Shown here piece by piece: positions 22,691-33,509 of a stretch of DNA of 64,000 nt. Source of the stretch: Branchinecta lynchi (Eukaryota > Arthropoda > Branchiopoda > Anostraca > Branchinectidae). Each line of letters starts with the position of its first letter. Within the stretch, counting starts at the first letter, position 1. The translations under genes were made by a program, and so were the position numbers. Under the pieces are notes generated by a model. The model worked only from the letters and a program-made list of their open reading frames with translations, ran no database searches and was not told where the DNA came from. The stretch is from NCBI GenBank assembly GCA_023053575.1, contig JAKZAP010000012.1, positions 10,850,230 to 10,914,229 on the forward strand, given 5' to 3'.

Positions 22691-22842
22691 GCATTATTTT
22701 TGTTCATTAATTTTATTTACATTAAGAAACGACCAACTAGGGGCAAAAAAATATAAAATAAATAACAAACACTGGCAACCAATATGCTACAAGGAAAAGA
22801 AAAACAAAACTTCAGCACACCAATGAGAACCCACAGTATAGT

Positions 22843-23013
22843 ACACTGTAAAAAGTTTCTCCGAGTAAGGATTAAAGTTAACTGTAGTATTTGCTACAGG
22901 ATTAATCTTACCTCTACTGAGAGAAGATAAACCCGAATTAGAGATAAGATTATGTTTTTATAGACAAGATTAATCCCAGTGGGAAATACTGCGAGATTTT
23001 TATTGGTGCAGTG
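22843..23013. mobile_element. MITE P (171 bp), uninterrupted reference copy
   Basis: CACTGTAAAAAGTTTCTCC after TA (22841-22842). The right end GCAGTG comes before TA (23014-23015). It has an intact GTTAAC at 22877-22882, the point where family E interrupts the copy at 5469-6068. Confidence 0.75.
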
Positions 23014-23019
23014 TAGGGT

Positions 23020-23130
23020 ACCCCACGACAGCCAAACTGGCAGTCTGACCAGAACCCTTGCCAAGAAGGGCCGAAATATCGCTGATGAAGTAGCTGACGT
23101 ATCCGTTGTATACATTGTTTGAATATAAGC
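23020..23130 (+). repeat. Family R copy with ribozyme-like core
   Basis: CAGT (23041-23044) can pair with GCTG (23081-23084). Inside lie CTGACCA, an AACCCTT/AAGGG stem and CCGAAATATC. The core base G8 is changed (CTGACCA). It ends with GACGTATCCGTTGTATACAT. Confidence 0.6.
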
Positions 23131-23362
23131 CAAATTGGCAAACTCAGCCGCATATGGGAACTCGCCATGTAAAATACATTAAATAGCTAAATCAGATCTC
23201 AGAAACAGGGCTTTACATGTGGTGTTGTTCCTTTCTCTGCTTGCAACAGACAGGCAATCAACCAAAAGTGATCTGTTTCAAGTACAAACAGCAGACATTG
23301 AGACAGTCTTTCAACTACTGTTATATTTAACTGTGTTATGACGTGTTATGTTGTGTTATGCC

Positions 23363-23612
23363 CCGGGGCGTCACGACTGGGGGGGGGGGGAGGTGGGGAC
23401 GCCCAACCCCCAAAGCTGTCGGCCAGTCGGTAAAAAAATAACCGAGTCGGCGCGAAGCGCCGCCATTTTCTTCAAAATGGTTTATTTTTTTCAAGAAAAC
23501 AGTCGGTTTTTCTGAAAATCAGTGGATTTTTCTGAAAATCAGTCGATTTTTTTTCAAAAATGTAATTTTTGTTGTTGAAAACAGTCGTTTTTTCTGCAAA
23601 AAAAGTCGATAA
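23363..23612 (+). mobile_element. hAT-like MITE family B, 3'-truncated
   Basis: Starts CCGGGGCGTCACGACT with a G12 tract, GGCCAGTCGGTAA and T-rich AACAGTCG units. The right end is replaced by a family C fragment. Confidence 0.6.
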
Positions 23613-23735
23613 AAATCACCACCATCAAGTACCCTAACTCGAGATGAGTGGCCTGGCAGACAGACCGACCGACATACCGAAAAGTGATCGGTATATGGTA
23701 GCTGCAAGATAGCTGCAAGTGCCATAAAAAGTGAT
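23613..23735 (-). repeat. Family C terminal fragment
   Basis: AAGTACCCTAACTCGA, GACAGACCGACCGACA and GCAAGTGCCAT motifs match the reverse of 11480-11590. Confidence 0.55.
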
Positions 23736-24095
23736 GAAAACTTCGATTCGTTTGCCAGAAAGGCGAAAAAAGAATAAGAGAATGAGGAGAAAAGCGAACG
23801 AAACGCGCTACATATGTGCTCCTATAGTTGTTGTGAAGTTTCTGGAGTTCTTCCTTGAGACTAAAAAATCTCCAACGTTGAAAATCCCTAAATATCTCAA
23901 TTATCCCTGAAAAATCCCGTATCTCTCTTTAAAAAAAAAAAAATCTGGAGGAAGGAAGTCCCTCAAAAAGGGATCTCAACCAGTGGATAATTCTTTTGAC
24001 CTGTGTTAAGTGTGTTTGATATAAAACTTGCCAACGGATTTACACAAATCTGTATAAAGCCTGGTAGTCCATGGTCATGACCTCGACAGAAGAGC
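23736..24095. other. No recognised feature
   Basis: Contains an A-run near 23931-23942. This is where further THAP exons would be expected if the gene continues, but none is recognised. Confidence 0.35.
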
Positions 24096-24113
24096 AGTGT
24101 TTATACTGTCTCT

Positions 24114-24398
24114 TCACAAGAAAATAGGAGTTGCAGTCCTTGCTAGACTTATCTCAGACTCATTTTCAACCTCCTTGGCAAAAACATCACTTGTCTTAAA
24201 GTGGAGGCAGCAGAGAATATGGCCAGTTGAAAGCTCAAATGTGCTAACCAACTTGGTGGACTGGTGGCCATATTCTCTGTTGATCTGGTCCTTCCACGTA
24301 TGTAACCTTTTCTGGGTAGCACAGAATAGTTGTCTTTCTTCATATGTGATTCTGCAGTCTGGAATAGAACAGTTCAGAATCTTCACTTTGTTGGCCAT
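24114..24398 (-). CDS. THAP-type zinc finger domain, first exon or relic
   Basis: Encodes a 94-residue THAP domain, a C2CH zinc-binding DNA-recognition module found in animal transcription factors and in P-element-like transposases. Visible landmarks are the zinc ligands C10, C15, C63 and H66 (C-x4-C, 47 residues, C-x2-H), the invariant W35, F67 directly after the histidine, and a C-terminal ATPIF at 89-93 standing for the usual AVPTIF box. ATG at the domain start matches the family's N-terminal position. The frame stops at TGA just after the domain. The sequence TTCTT/GTGAAG there could instead be a splice donor, so this may be exon 1 of a longer gene. No later exon, transposase or coiled coil is recognised at lower coordinates. 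Because the surroundings are repeats, a captured or domesticated transposon fragment is possible. The 208-codon plus-strand frame is antisense to it. Confidence 0.7.
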   Translation of the reverse strand: MANKVKILNCSIPDCRITYEERQLFCATQKRLHTWKDQINREYGHQSTKLVSTFELSTGHILCCLHFKTSDVFAKEVENESEISLARTATPIFL

Positions 24399-24723
24399 TG
24401 AGACACACGCTTTAGCAGACGTTCAAGTTCTCCGCCACGAACTTTTATTTGTCGTGCGCAATCAGTGGAGATTCCCAACGTCACTACTAGACTACGCGAA
24501 GAAAAACAAAAATCGGAATAATTCAATGCATTCAAATCAAAGGTATAAAAATAAGTGCTGGAAAGGGTTCGTAAATAGTTCCCAAAATCAGCTCAAATCT
24601 GCCCCAGAAGGAGTTCACATCCCCTGCGGAAACCAGATTTCTTCGAAGTTTAAACAGAAGCATCAATTGCAGTCTTCAAAATTAGTATGCCTTTGCTTCC
24701 ATCTGGTCCGAGAAGCCCTTTAG

Positions 24724-25334
24724 AACACGATAGTTTCGACCGATCATTTTACGCACGAAAAAAAGGCATCGAGTCGAGAAGCTACTGATTTTGTGGTTAC
24801 TGGAGGACATAATAAGCCCAGTTTAAATTGGTTTCTGGTAACCACCTGTTCTTCGTAATTTTGGGCACCGGGGCCAAAAGTCGCCTACCGATTATCTGTG
24901 GTTAGAACGTAATCGGGTCCTGCCCAAATTGTTATTGAATTTATTAGGCCTGTAGTCAGAATTTGGGTAGAACAATGGGATCAAATCTGACAAGACTAAT
25001 TTTTGTCTAGTTGGATTTGAAGAAGCAAATTACATGATGTTTAGCAGATTTGAGGTTAGATTCCTCGAATTACGGATTGTGTAACCTTCAGTTTAATCCT
25101 GTCTATGCATTTTGGCCTAATTTCGCGACTATGGATTAGGATTTCTTTTTGAGAGTCAGAGTAAAAAGTTTAGAACGTTGCAATTGGCTACGCAAGTAAT
25201 TCAGACGGACTGTAGTGTACGGTTGTTCAGGATTGTGCTTTTGACAGTAGCTTGAAAGCCGTGAAGGAAAGGTTGGCGTTGTTCTTGAGGAGAGTCGATA
25301 AAGATAATTTCGTAACCCACATTGAAATTCAAAA
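24724..25334. other. No recognised feature
   Basis: Presumed upstream side of the THAP exon (minus strand) and beyond. No core promoter motif can be assigned with confidence. Confidence 0.3.
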
Positions 25335-25714
25335 ATTCAACGAAGAAACCAACGAAAATGGGTTTTTTATAGGCCAACGAATATACTGAAATAAAATTCG
25401 AATATTTTGAGAGGACAACCGCCTCCCTTCTTCATCTTAATTGTTAGTCGCAGGTATTAGTGAGTGGCTCGCTGTCTTTATTTTAGGCTTTCAATTCTTT
25501 TAATTTTATTTTAATCTTTGGTTTCTTGTTGGTTTTTGGGTTTGTTTTAGTTGTCTTGGCTGTTGATCTTCATCCTGGTTTTGGCATTTGTTCTCGAAAT
25601 TTTCTGTCTGCGCTGAAGAAGGGAGGCGGTTGTCCTCCCGAAATATTCGCCTTTTATTTCAGTATATTCATTGGCCTATACAAAAAAACATTTTCGCTGG
25701 TTTCTTCGTTGAAC
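25335..25714. mobile_element. Family S foldback with hammerhead-like core
   Basis: Two arms of about 100 bp (25335-25435 and 25612-25714), inverted, separated by about 175 nt of T-rich sequence. Each arm runs from a TTCAACGAAGAAACC end through a TATACTGAAATAAAA block to the AAGGGAGGCGGTTGTCCTC hairpin. Non-coding. Same overall design as the R foldback but different sequence. Confidence 0.7.
25610..25650 (+). ncRNA. Hammerhead-like core, S right arm
   Basis: GCG (25610-25612), CTGAAGA, a perfect GGGAGG/CCTCCC stem II, GAAATATT, then CGC (25648-25650). The conserved strands are those of the R motif, but both stems differ in sequence while staying paired. The left arm has ATGAAGA and is degenerate. 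Confidence 0.4.
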
Positions 25715-25819
25715 TTTTGTGAGAATCGATTAAGGAAGAATGAAGAGCTTCGAAGTGGGTCTTGACTATATCTTGTCTGGTAATCGGAAGAGGCGTGTGA
25801 AAAGTATGACGTTCATAAT

Positions 25820-26180
25820 ATTTGGAACAGTATGGCGTTCATAATATCCGCGGACGTCCTCACAACGCAAAATTCTACTAAGACGCGAAAAATTTGAATC
25901 TCAATACAAACGCGACTTTTCAGTGGCCCGTGATCAGGTCACGGAAGGTAAGCTCACTGCGAGAACACTTATTTTTCGTATATCATTTTTGTCAAGCATA
26001 CAACACAGCAGAAGCGCACTGACGTCCGATAAATTCGACAGAGAAATTCCACTAATATAAAAATATACGATAATTCTTGAACAGCTGAGCAACGAAGTAC
26101 GCATTTTCATCGGGTCTTCAATCCTCTTTAAGTTAATAAGTGATGGTTACTAGATTGTCTTATCTCAGACCTTTTAGGAT
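25820..26180 (+). repeat. Family J repeat
   Basis: Blocks in J order: TATGGCGTTCATAATATC, ATTCTACTAAGACGCG, CAATACAAACGCGACTTTTC, ATTCCACTA and the ACTAGATTGTCTTATC end. Compare 39480-39810. Confidence 0.6.
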
Positions 26181-26279
26181 AAACTTTTAAATAAAGTGTT
26201 TTCTACAAAGCTCTGACGTTGTTACGGAAAACCTACCCTCTTTGCAAAATTACCTCGGAAATTACCCGTTGTATTGTGT

Positions 26280-26345
26280 ATTCCTATAATAATAATGACA
26301 ACATTTTATTTGTTGCCCATCGAAAACCATAAGACACAGACGGAG
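26280..26345 (-). mobile_element. Possible LINE 3' tail
   Basis: The minus strand reads AACAAATAAAATGTTGTCAT followed by TATTATTAT, a polyadenylation-like signal running into a trinucleotide tail. No coding remnant. Confidence 0.3.
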
Positions 26346-26476
26346 TAAAAGAGAAAGAAATACAAGTAGAAGAAAGCACTATACAAGAAGAGGAAGGAAC
26401 AAAGACACACTAACTGTAAAAAGTCTCTCCTACGTTGGACGCTACTAATTGTGCATAACGAACCTTTTTTAGTTAA

Positions 26477-26904
26477 AGCACAACTCTTACTAGAAATGAT
26501 ATTTTCTCCATGAAAGGGATCAGTGAAAATGTATTCCGGAAATACCATTACTTTCCATCCAAAATTAGCGGTTTTCTTATTAGAGCTTGTCGACTCTATC
26601 CAGCCCTCCTGCTCTCCGACGCGGCGGCTGGGCGCAAAACGTTTGAAAACTGAACACGCCGTGGTTAAAAAGTTGGAAAACTAAGCAAATAAAAGAAGAC
26701 AAAAACAGAAGTCTTATATCCTTATAAGTGAAAGAGTCGTCAGCGGACATTGAAGATTCTGGCAAAACTCGGCGCATCCCAAAAAGCGCTAAAAGTTCGT
26801 AGGCACAAAACGAAACAATGGAGAAAGGTGGGGATTTTAGAAGCTTATAATTCCATAAGGGAGCTCGGCATATTATAAAAGCCAGAATAAGCAAGAGGGG
26901 TCCT
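26477..26904 (-). mobile_element. Family E element (428 bp)
   Basis: TTAA at 26473-26476 and 26905-26908 abut AGCACAA and GGGGTCCT, the reverse of the plus-strand copies. Conserved interior: CGCCGCGTCGGAGAGCAGGA in reverse. The 136-codon minus frame (26580-26990) is not conserved in other copies. Confidence 0.8.
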
Positions 26905-26999
26905 TTAAAGAGATAAATTCGATGGAGGATTAAAACTCTAGAATGTAAAATACTGTAGACCGTGAGAATGCAGAATGCCGTTCTGGCCATTTCTACCGC

Positions 27000-27160
27000 C
27001 TTTTCCGTCGACTGTGCTATTGCCCTGAACCACCGAGTTTATGAAATTATTGTATATATGTAGTAAAGAATAGTCCTGTGTTAGTTTAATTTTGAATATG
27101 TGATTGTAATATCACGAATTAAATAAATTGATTGATTGATTGATTAAGTTGTCTGAAAGC
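27000..27160 (+). mobile_element. LINE-like 3' end with TTGA repeat tail
   Basis: GTGATTGTAATATCACGAAT, then TAAATAAATTGATTGATTGA. A short hairpin plus a TTGA microsatellite tail is typical of some LINE 3' ends. No coding sequence upstream. Confidence 0.4.
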
Positions 27161-27418
27161 GGAGAGTTTTTTTTTACGGTGTAAACTAACCTACAGTATA
27201 AGGATTCGATAATCCATGATTATCCTTCTCATTAAATTTACAGTTTCCAGTAGTGCTAAAGCTTACTATTACTCGAAAGTGTTAGCCGCTTGTACTGTGG
27301 GCCGCACATTTGAGTACCTTCTTTATTTTTTCTGCTTTAGTTTAATGTGGCCTAGTTTAATTAGCTATTTTGTCGCAGTTGTCAATCCCACTTCTTTGCC
27401 TAGAGGTGTGACTCAGAC

Positions 27419-27583
27419 CAGGGCTGTATCCAGGAGAGCTAAGGGGTTCAACCCTTCCCCCTAATAAACAGTTTTTGCTTTAGCCTCTGATCCGTATCTC
27501 TTATGTAATTTTTGGTATGGACAAAGTCGGACCCGCGGGCAGCCCCCCCCCCAAAAAAAAAATAAATCCTGGACACGGACTTG
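27419..27583 (+). mobile_element. hAT-like MITE family A, decayed copy
   Basis: CAGGGCTGTATCCAGG left end, GGGGTTCAACCC, a C9 tract and a TCCTGGACACGGACTTG right end. Diverged throughout, with no readable duplication. Confidence 0.65.
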
Positions 27584-27589
27584 CCTAAA

Positions 27590-28068
27590 ACGCCCAACTT
27601 AATGACTTGTAAATTTAGAGTGTGAATTCCCTCGCAAGTGGGCAGATGGATGTACCCCTCTACAAATTGTCCAGTTTCTAGGGGGTTTGACTCCGCCAGG
27701 TTCAACCAAGCGTGTCACCCATTGTTTCAAACTATGATGACATGGGTCAGTTCGCTGACCAAGTTGTCCATCCGTCAGTCTGTTGGCAGATGCATTAGCC
27801 TCGCAGCATGAGCAAACATATCCATTATATCGATATAGCCAGCTTTGTTAGACTAAGTGCTTAGGACCCGCAATTCAATCAATAACTTCCGCCCTGTAGT
27901 GTTTGATTTGGGGACAATAAGATTTACTGAATACGGAGAAGTGGCCATACCGAGGCCATACTGGACGCGACTTGCATCTAGGCTATTTGCAACCGTTGAT
28001 GTATTCTGGATGCAGTTCAGGCCCTAGTTGCAGGAAGAGTTTACTTTTTTTCCTTTTTTTTCGTGTAT
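27590..28068. other. No recognised feature
   Basis: Unassigned sequence. No gene seen. Confidence 0.35.
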
Positions 28069-28140
28069 ACCGAGGGGTTGCCAACTCTGGAAAATTGAGG
28101 TACAATGCATTTAGTCTGCCCGATAACTGAGTGCGCCCGA

Positions 28141-28300
28141 CAAGGCCGTATCCAGAGGGGGGGGGGGTTGACCCCCCCCCCGAAACATACAAAATAACCA
28201 TTTTTATAGGCTTTTCCCTCTGATCTGTTTTTTTTTTCCTTTTTTGTTTAACCAGCAGGCAACCCTCCCCCCCCCAAATAAATTCCTGGATACGGGCCTG
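28141..28300 (+). mobile_element. hAT-like MITE family A (160 bp)
   Basis: CAAGGCCGTATCC to GGATACGGGCCTG. Flanks GCGCCCGA and GTGCCCGA agree at seven of eight bases. It is inserted in a relative of the 19048 foldback (28070-28140 continues at 28309-28370). Confidence 0.85.
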
Positions 28301-28681
28301 GTGCCCGACGTGTGCCATGTATGAACACTCCCCGGTACACAGTGGTTCCGACAGTTGGTAACCCTTTGGTGTATACCATACCTGTGCGAGACCTAGTGCC
28401 AGGTTTGGTTGACTGCCAATTCTTACCGTCCACTCCGGTTCAACATTTTTATTTCCAGCCGAAAGCAGTTTAAAAAGGACAAATCAATATATGTATATCT
28501 ATATGTATACAGATATATATCTACAATCAGTAGCTACGAAAGTTTCCGTCGTGACTCTTTATCGTAATGGTGTCGTTGTAGTAAAAAATTTAGTTGTTTT
28601 TTTTTCTCCTTTTTATTGTCTTTATGCACTACCTGTTTGTCTTTATTTCGTTCTTGACAACCTTAGTTGAAACTAGACCTA

Positions 28682-28738
28682 CGTTGCCCGGGCAACGTGA
28701 AGTGTTGCGGCAACCTTTGTCCGGCTTCGCCGGCTAAA
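28682..28738. repeat. Hairpin cluster beside the TIR element
   Basis: CGTTGCCCGGGCAACG is a perfect 16-bp palindrome. GTTGCGGCAAC and CCGGCTTCGCCGG follow within 45 bp, directly left of the terminal repeat at 28739. Confidence 0.7.
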
Positions 28739-30903
28739 GTGTTGCGAGAGCAACACTTTGGTTTTGTTTCTTCGCTGTTGGTTAAATGCTGAAATTGTCA
28801 ACTTATCGAAGCTTTTAAAACGGTATGTTATAAAAAGAATAATCACATAATAAAAAGCTGTTCTTTAGCGTTGTAAAACCAACAACAAAACAATATCGGA
28901 AGAAGGCTATCCGTAACGTTTCAGGATTAAAATACCATAGATGACACTATTAATTATTACAAAACTACCTTATTGTTTTACATTACCGTATCGTTTGTAC
29001 CCGTTGCGTAAACAGTTAATCCTAGCTTATAGCGATAGACCATCGATACAAACTTTCTTACTGTCATATTTACAGAAATCGAATACAATGTGCACCAATT
29101 TTCAAAAATTTCTAGCCCCTCGTGAACCGATTCTTACTTACAAGTCCGTCTCCCGTTATTGACATCAAATTCACGGGAAACAAATAATGGATACGCCAGC
29201 TATCAAAAGTTGCAAGCCCCTCATCGCTGAAGATGATTATTGCATAAGCTTTTTAAACGGGATGTTCTAAAAAAATAATCATATGATCAAAAGGTATTCT
29301 TCAGCGTTGTAAAAACAACAACAAAATAATATAGGAAGAAGGGACTAAATTAACTTTGCAGTCAGTTGTAGTTTATCCTTTTAAATCGTAGACATCGTGA
29401 CGGATGAAAACTTGGAACAATATCTTATATAATCTAGTTGGTAATAGAAACCTATCCGTAACTTTTCAGGATTAAAATACCATAGATGACACTACTAATT
29501 ATTATGAAACTACCTCATTGCTTTACATTTTCGTTTGTATCCGTTGTGTAAACAGTTAATCCTCGGTTACATTGATAGACCATCGACACAAACTTTCTTA
29601 CCGTCAGATTTATAGAAATCGAATACAATGTGCACCCATTTGCAAAAATTCCTAGCCCCTCGTGAACCGATTCCTACTTACAAGTCCCTCTCCCGTGATA
29701 TACATTAAGATAACCGGAAACAAATAGTGGGTACTCCAGCTAGCAAAAGCTGCAAACCCATCATCGCAGAAGATGATTGTAGCATAACAGCCGATTATTA
29801 CTTACAAGTCCCTTGCATATCTTGCCATTGGGAACCAAATTGTTCTTACCATCGAATACACCGGAAACATATAACAGGTATACCAACTAGCAAAAGCTGC
29901 AAACCCCTCATTACCGAAGATGATTATGGGCTAACAGTCGACTGTTGCTTAAAAGTCCCCTATATGTATCATAACTGGTATCGCCTATTTTTGGTTTCAA
30001 TGTACCATACTATGAAGTTGTCAACCCCTTTGAAATTTTCAAACTGGTGTATCTCATGAAGGAATTTTTGTACCAAAAAATGGATGACATATACTTTGAT
30101 CAGCTCATCAATGGCTATCGATTGCCGTCGAAAAAAAAATTCTACCTGTCTTAGTTCAAAAGTTGACTTTTTTGCCGTAGGCCAACTTTCTAACGTCACG
30201 ACTTAGAAAGGAGCAAAGGATAAGCTCTAGTTTCTTTAGCAATGAGAGAACTTTTAAAGTTTAAGAGGCTCATCTGATACCGTTACTCTACCACAAACCA
30301 AAGTGCAAAAAAAAAAAATTATAAACTTAGCTGAAATCGTCGCAGACATGGACAGACACAATAGATGGCAGCACTTTCGGACCCGTGGGAAAAAGCCACT
30401 TTTTTGTCTCTGTAGATTTTTCTATTCATCACTCAAAGAAGATATTTTGGCTGTGGGGCCGGGTAACTGCCGCATATATTTAACACTTATAGATTTTAGT
30501 CCATCTTCAATTTGAAACTGGTGCCTGCCTGCTTGCGTGCTAGAACGGAGCTTTCCACTGGAAAGCAGAAACATCTTTTGATGAAACGAAAGGTTCGCTA
30601 CACAACTTCAGATAGTCCTCTCTGACATAGGCTATACAACTCCACTTCACTTCGCAAACCGTAGGCTCTGGCTCGATGACAAGCAAAAACCATCCTTATT
30701 GGCCCCAGGCAAGAGTTCTACGGAGCTTTCCAAAATGTAATGTCATATTCATCAATCCGGCCTAAGGTCCACACTTTCCGTAAAAACCGCACAGGTTAGA
30801 CCCTTCTCAGTTACCAGGAATAAAATGAAATCGGAGTCATAGGAAAAAAAAAAAAAAAAAAAAAAAAAAACAGGACAAAACCAAAGTGTTGCTCTCGCAA
30901 CAC
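28739..30903. mobile_element. 2165-bp element with perfect 29-bp TIRs
   Basis: 28739-28767 is the exact reverse complement of 30875-30903. Each end starts with the self-pairing GTGTTGCGAGAGCAACAC followed by TTTGGTTTTGT. The interior has two diverged tandem units, beginning near 28811 and 29251, plus a third partial unit from about 29790. They share blocks such as CAGGATTAAAATACCATAGA and CTAGCCCCTCGTGAACCGAT. An A-run of about 28 bases lies near 30843-30870. No frame longer than 110 codons and no transposase motif. A DNA transposon non-autonomous derivative is the simplest reading. No target duplication is clear. Confidence 0.75.
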
Positions 30904-31448
30904 AATGAACATTCTTCTTCGAAAACTTAAATAGAAATTTGTTTCTGAGATAGACCTACTGTACAACTAGCGAACTGAACTGAAGAGAACTGAAGTGAAT
31001 AAACCCTCATTGTGTTTGTAGTCTCGGTACTTTTGTATTATTTTTTTTAAGAAGAGTTAAGAGTTACCTGCTTGTTACACCGTTGTTGAAATCGAATTAG
31101 TAGTTGTTTTTTTGTCGTCTCTCCATCTGTGAATGGCTGTCGCTCGGGCTGTCGTTAAATCATGCTATTAAACTAATCTTTGAACATCGAGCATGTTGAC
31201 AAACCATCTTCCTACTTAGAAATAATACTATTCAAGTTTCCCACAAAGTACGACAAAATAACGTAAAATACAACTCAGTCATTACGGAAAAGGGAGGATA
31301 AATTGTGTGGAAGTTTCCTTTCTTTGAGACTTTTTATAATAGTAGTATTTTGTGTTCTCTTCTGATACAATCGACTATCTTCATGTGACGGCAAGAGAAC
31401 CGGTTTTCTCGCGATTCCACTTTAATAACGGATGCTTTTCGTTCACAA
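30904..31448. other. No recognised feature
   Basis: Region upstream of the tRNA-Thr gene. AT-rich, no gene or repeat recognised. Confidence 0.4.
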
Positions 31449-31520
31449 GCCTCTATAGCTCAGTGGTAGAGCACTGGTCTTGTAAACCAGGGGTCCTGAG
31501 TTCAATCCTCAGTGGAGGCA
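31449..31520 (+). tRNA. tRNA-Thr (anticodon TGT)
   Basis: A complete 72-nt cloverleaf. The acceptor GCCTCTA pairs with TGGAGGC (one G-U), with discriminator A. The D-arm is TAGCTCAGTGGTAGAGC. The anticodon stem CTGGT/ACCAG encloses CTTGTAA, so the anticodon is TGT and reads ACA threonine codons. The T-arm is CTGAG TTCAATC CTCAG. No intron. A CTTTTT run at 31526-31531 can terminate Pol III. The A and B boxes are inside the gene. It looks functional. Confidence 0.93.
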
Positions 31521-31524
31521 ACGT

Positions 31525-31531
31525 TCTTTTT
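31525..31531 (+). terminator. Pol III T-run terminator
   Basis: A run of five T shortly after the tRNA-Thr 3' end. Confidence 0.6.
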
Positions 31532-31720
31532 CTTCCTTTTGGAACTAAGCTAGTCGACCGCTTTTAACGCAGTGATGTGACGGGCTTGAAGTGTGGTCAA
31601 AGGATTACACAGATTACAGCCCTAAGACCATACCAGCTCCGAGACTAGCTCAAATCGACCCGGTCTTTGGGGGATGACGGAAGTTTGGGTGCGCGGAACG
31701 GTTCCAGTAAGTGTGATACT

Positions 31721-32740
31721 GTTTTTGGGATCCCTAAACGTAAGTGGAGGGATACCTATGACATCGCAAAAGTTGTCCGTCCGCCCGTCTGTGAGCACGA
31801 TACGAAAGGAATGATACATATTGATGAAACTTGGTGTGACGGTTCTTTGAGTCAAGAGTAAGGTCGAGTTCGTAGATGGGCTCTGTAGCCCTATATTTAG
31901 GGGTGGTTGTTCAAATTAAGGGGCAAATAAAATATTTTTAAACAGCTAATGTGATAGTCGATTCTGGGGTTGACATTCTGAACACGATGGTGAAAACCGT
32001 TTTCTCGCCGGTCAACTAGTTCGTCGGGATTCCGGACAAAACTGGAAAGTTGGTTAAAAGTAAAAGTTTCATTTGAAGTTGATTAAAGGTTCAATCTAGA
32101 GGTAAGAAGACATGCTGAACACTTTTGTGGAAATCATTTTCTACCCCGACAACTATTTCGCCCGAAAATTTGTTAAAGGCAAAACTTTTATTTGAAGTTA
32201 ATTAGATGACAGATTTAGGGGTAAGAAGAGACGCTGAGTCTGTATGTGACAATCTTTTTTTTACCCGGACATATAATTCGTCCGGAATCCGGTTGTGACC
32301 GGAATTTTCTTATAAGTCAAAGTTTTATTTGAAGTTGATTAGATGATCTTTATGGGGATATGGAGAAACGCTAAATTCGTTTCTGAAGTTTCTTTTTTTT
32401 TTTGCTGGACAAGTAGTTAGCTCGGAATTCTGCCGAAACCAGAAATTTATTCCTTTTCTAGCTTTTAGCTATTCGGAGTAAACTTGATTGATTGATTTGA
32501 AAAAAAAAAAAAAAAAAAAAAAATTTTGGCAGAAGTAGTATCGTCAAAATAGATAAGGCCGATATAGGTATATCTGAACTTGGTTTTGTCTGATGAAAGA
32601 GAAAATGGCGAAGACTGGATCTGGCGTCTGGATCTGGCTGGATCTGGCATGGCGAAGACTGGATCTGGCGAAGACAAGACCGAATTGTCTGGATCAAATA
32701 TTATGTTTTTAGGATCCCATTGAAACCGTTGGTCTTGTTC
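31721..32740 (+). mobile_element. Family G element (~1020 bp)
   Basis: Left end TTTTTGGGATCCCTAAACG; right end AGGATCCCATTGAAACC then GGTCTTGT. Same internal tandem units as 9662-10726. It has an extra ACTGGATCTGGCG duplication near 32610-32675 and a short retroinsert at 32447-32524. Confidence 0.75.
32447..32524 (+). mobile_element. Short poly(A)-tailed insert in family G
   Basis: Absent at the matching point of 9662-10726. It consists of about 50 bp ending TTGATTGATTGATTTG then A26. AAATTT lies on both sides as a possible duplication. The TTGATTGA stretch recalls the LINE tail at 27130-27150. Confidence 0.5.
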
Positions 32741-32741
32741 G

Positions 32742-33508
32742 TATAAACAACGAGGTAAATAAACCTCGAGTAAACAGGTTGTCAAAACAAGGCGGAATGG
32801 CGCCCTATTTTGTAGTAAAAGAAATCGATGGCTCTTTTTAAGTAGTTTCTCCTTGTGCAACTACCAATTAATTACGAAATCCCTGTTCTGCTTTATGGGT
32901 GGGCCGGCGTTTATGGGTTTCTGTTTTCCCTTCGATTTGACATTTTGAAGTCTTAAATGCGCTGGTGAGGGATTTTGTGTGGCTTCTCCGCTGACTAAAG
33001 CCCCGGTGTATGTCACATGTTGAAGTTCGTTATTCCTTAAAGGACTCGCCATGCCTATAATACCGATACAACCTACTTCCATAATCCCTCTATTAATTCT
33101 TAATCCCGAAAGAAATAGAAAACCGTGATTTTCGGGTTTTTTTATCAGCTAATTATCCCTCTAGGATGATGTGTGAGGGATAAATATAAATTCGGATATT
33201 TCGGTTCCACTTCCGGCAAACCGTCCTCAGCGAAAAACAAAACAAAACTAAATCATAAAATCCACCACAATCACAACAGGAGAACGATGCGGAACCAACA
33301 GACAAGAAGACGAGATGTAGCTAAAACCAGAAGAAAACGGTGCGGATGCAGAAAATCACGGTTTTCTATTTTTTTCGTAATGAATGGTCAGCTTGGCCGA
33401 GAGCTTGGCTTCAAACCTTATATTCTTAATCCCGGAGACCTGAATTCGTAACTTCAACCAAACACAAAGATTAAGTGTGAAAGATCCAGATTTTCTCGAC
33501 GATATACA
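32742..33508. other. No gene; one F fragment
   Basis: 33036-33105 matches the family F 5' end (TTAAAGGACTCGCC, then ACAACCTACTTCCATAATC). The remainder is unassigned. Confidence 0.4.
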
Positions 33509-33509
33509 A

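Noticed and set aside
24097..24723. 208-codon plus-strand open frame
   Set aside because: It is antisense to the THAP exon, whose zinc ligands and tryptophan are on the minus strand. Its own translation shows no domain.
26580..26990. 136-codon minus-strand open frame
   Set aside because: It overlaps the border of a family E MITE; the frame is not kept in the five other E copies.
32447..32524. Processed gene copy
   Set aside because: Only about 50 bp precede the poly(A) and they match no gene seen here; more like a truncated retroelement tail.
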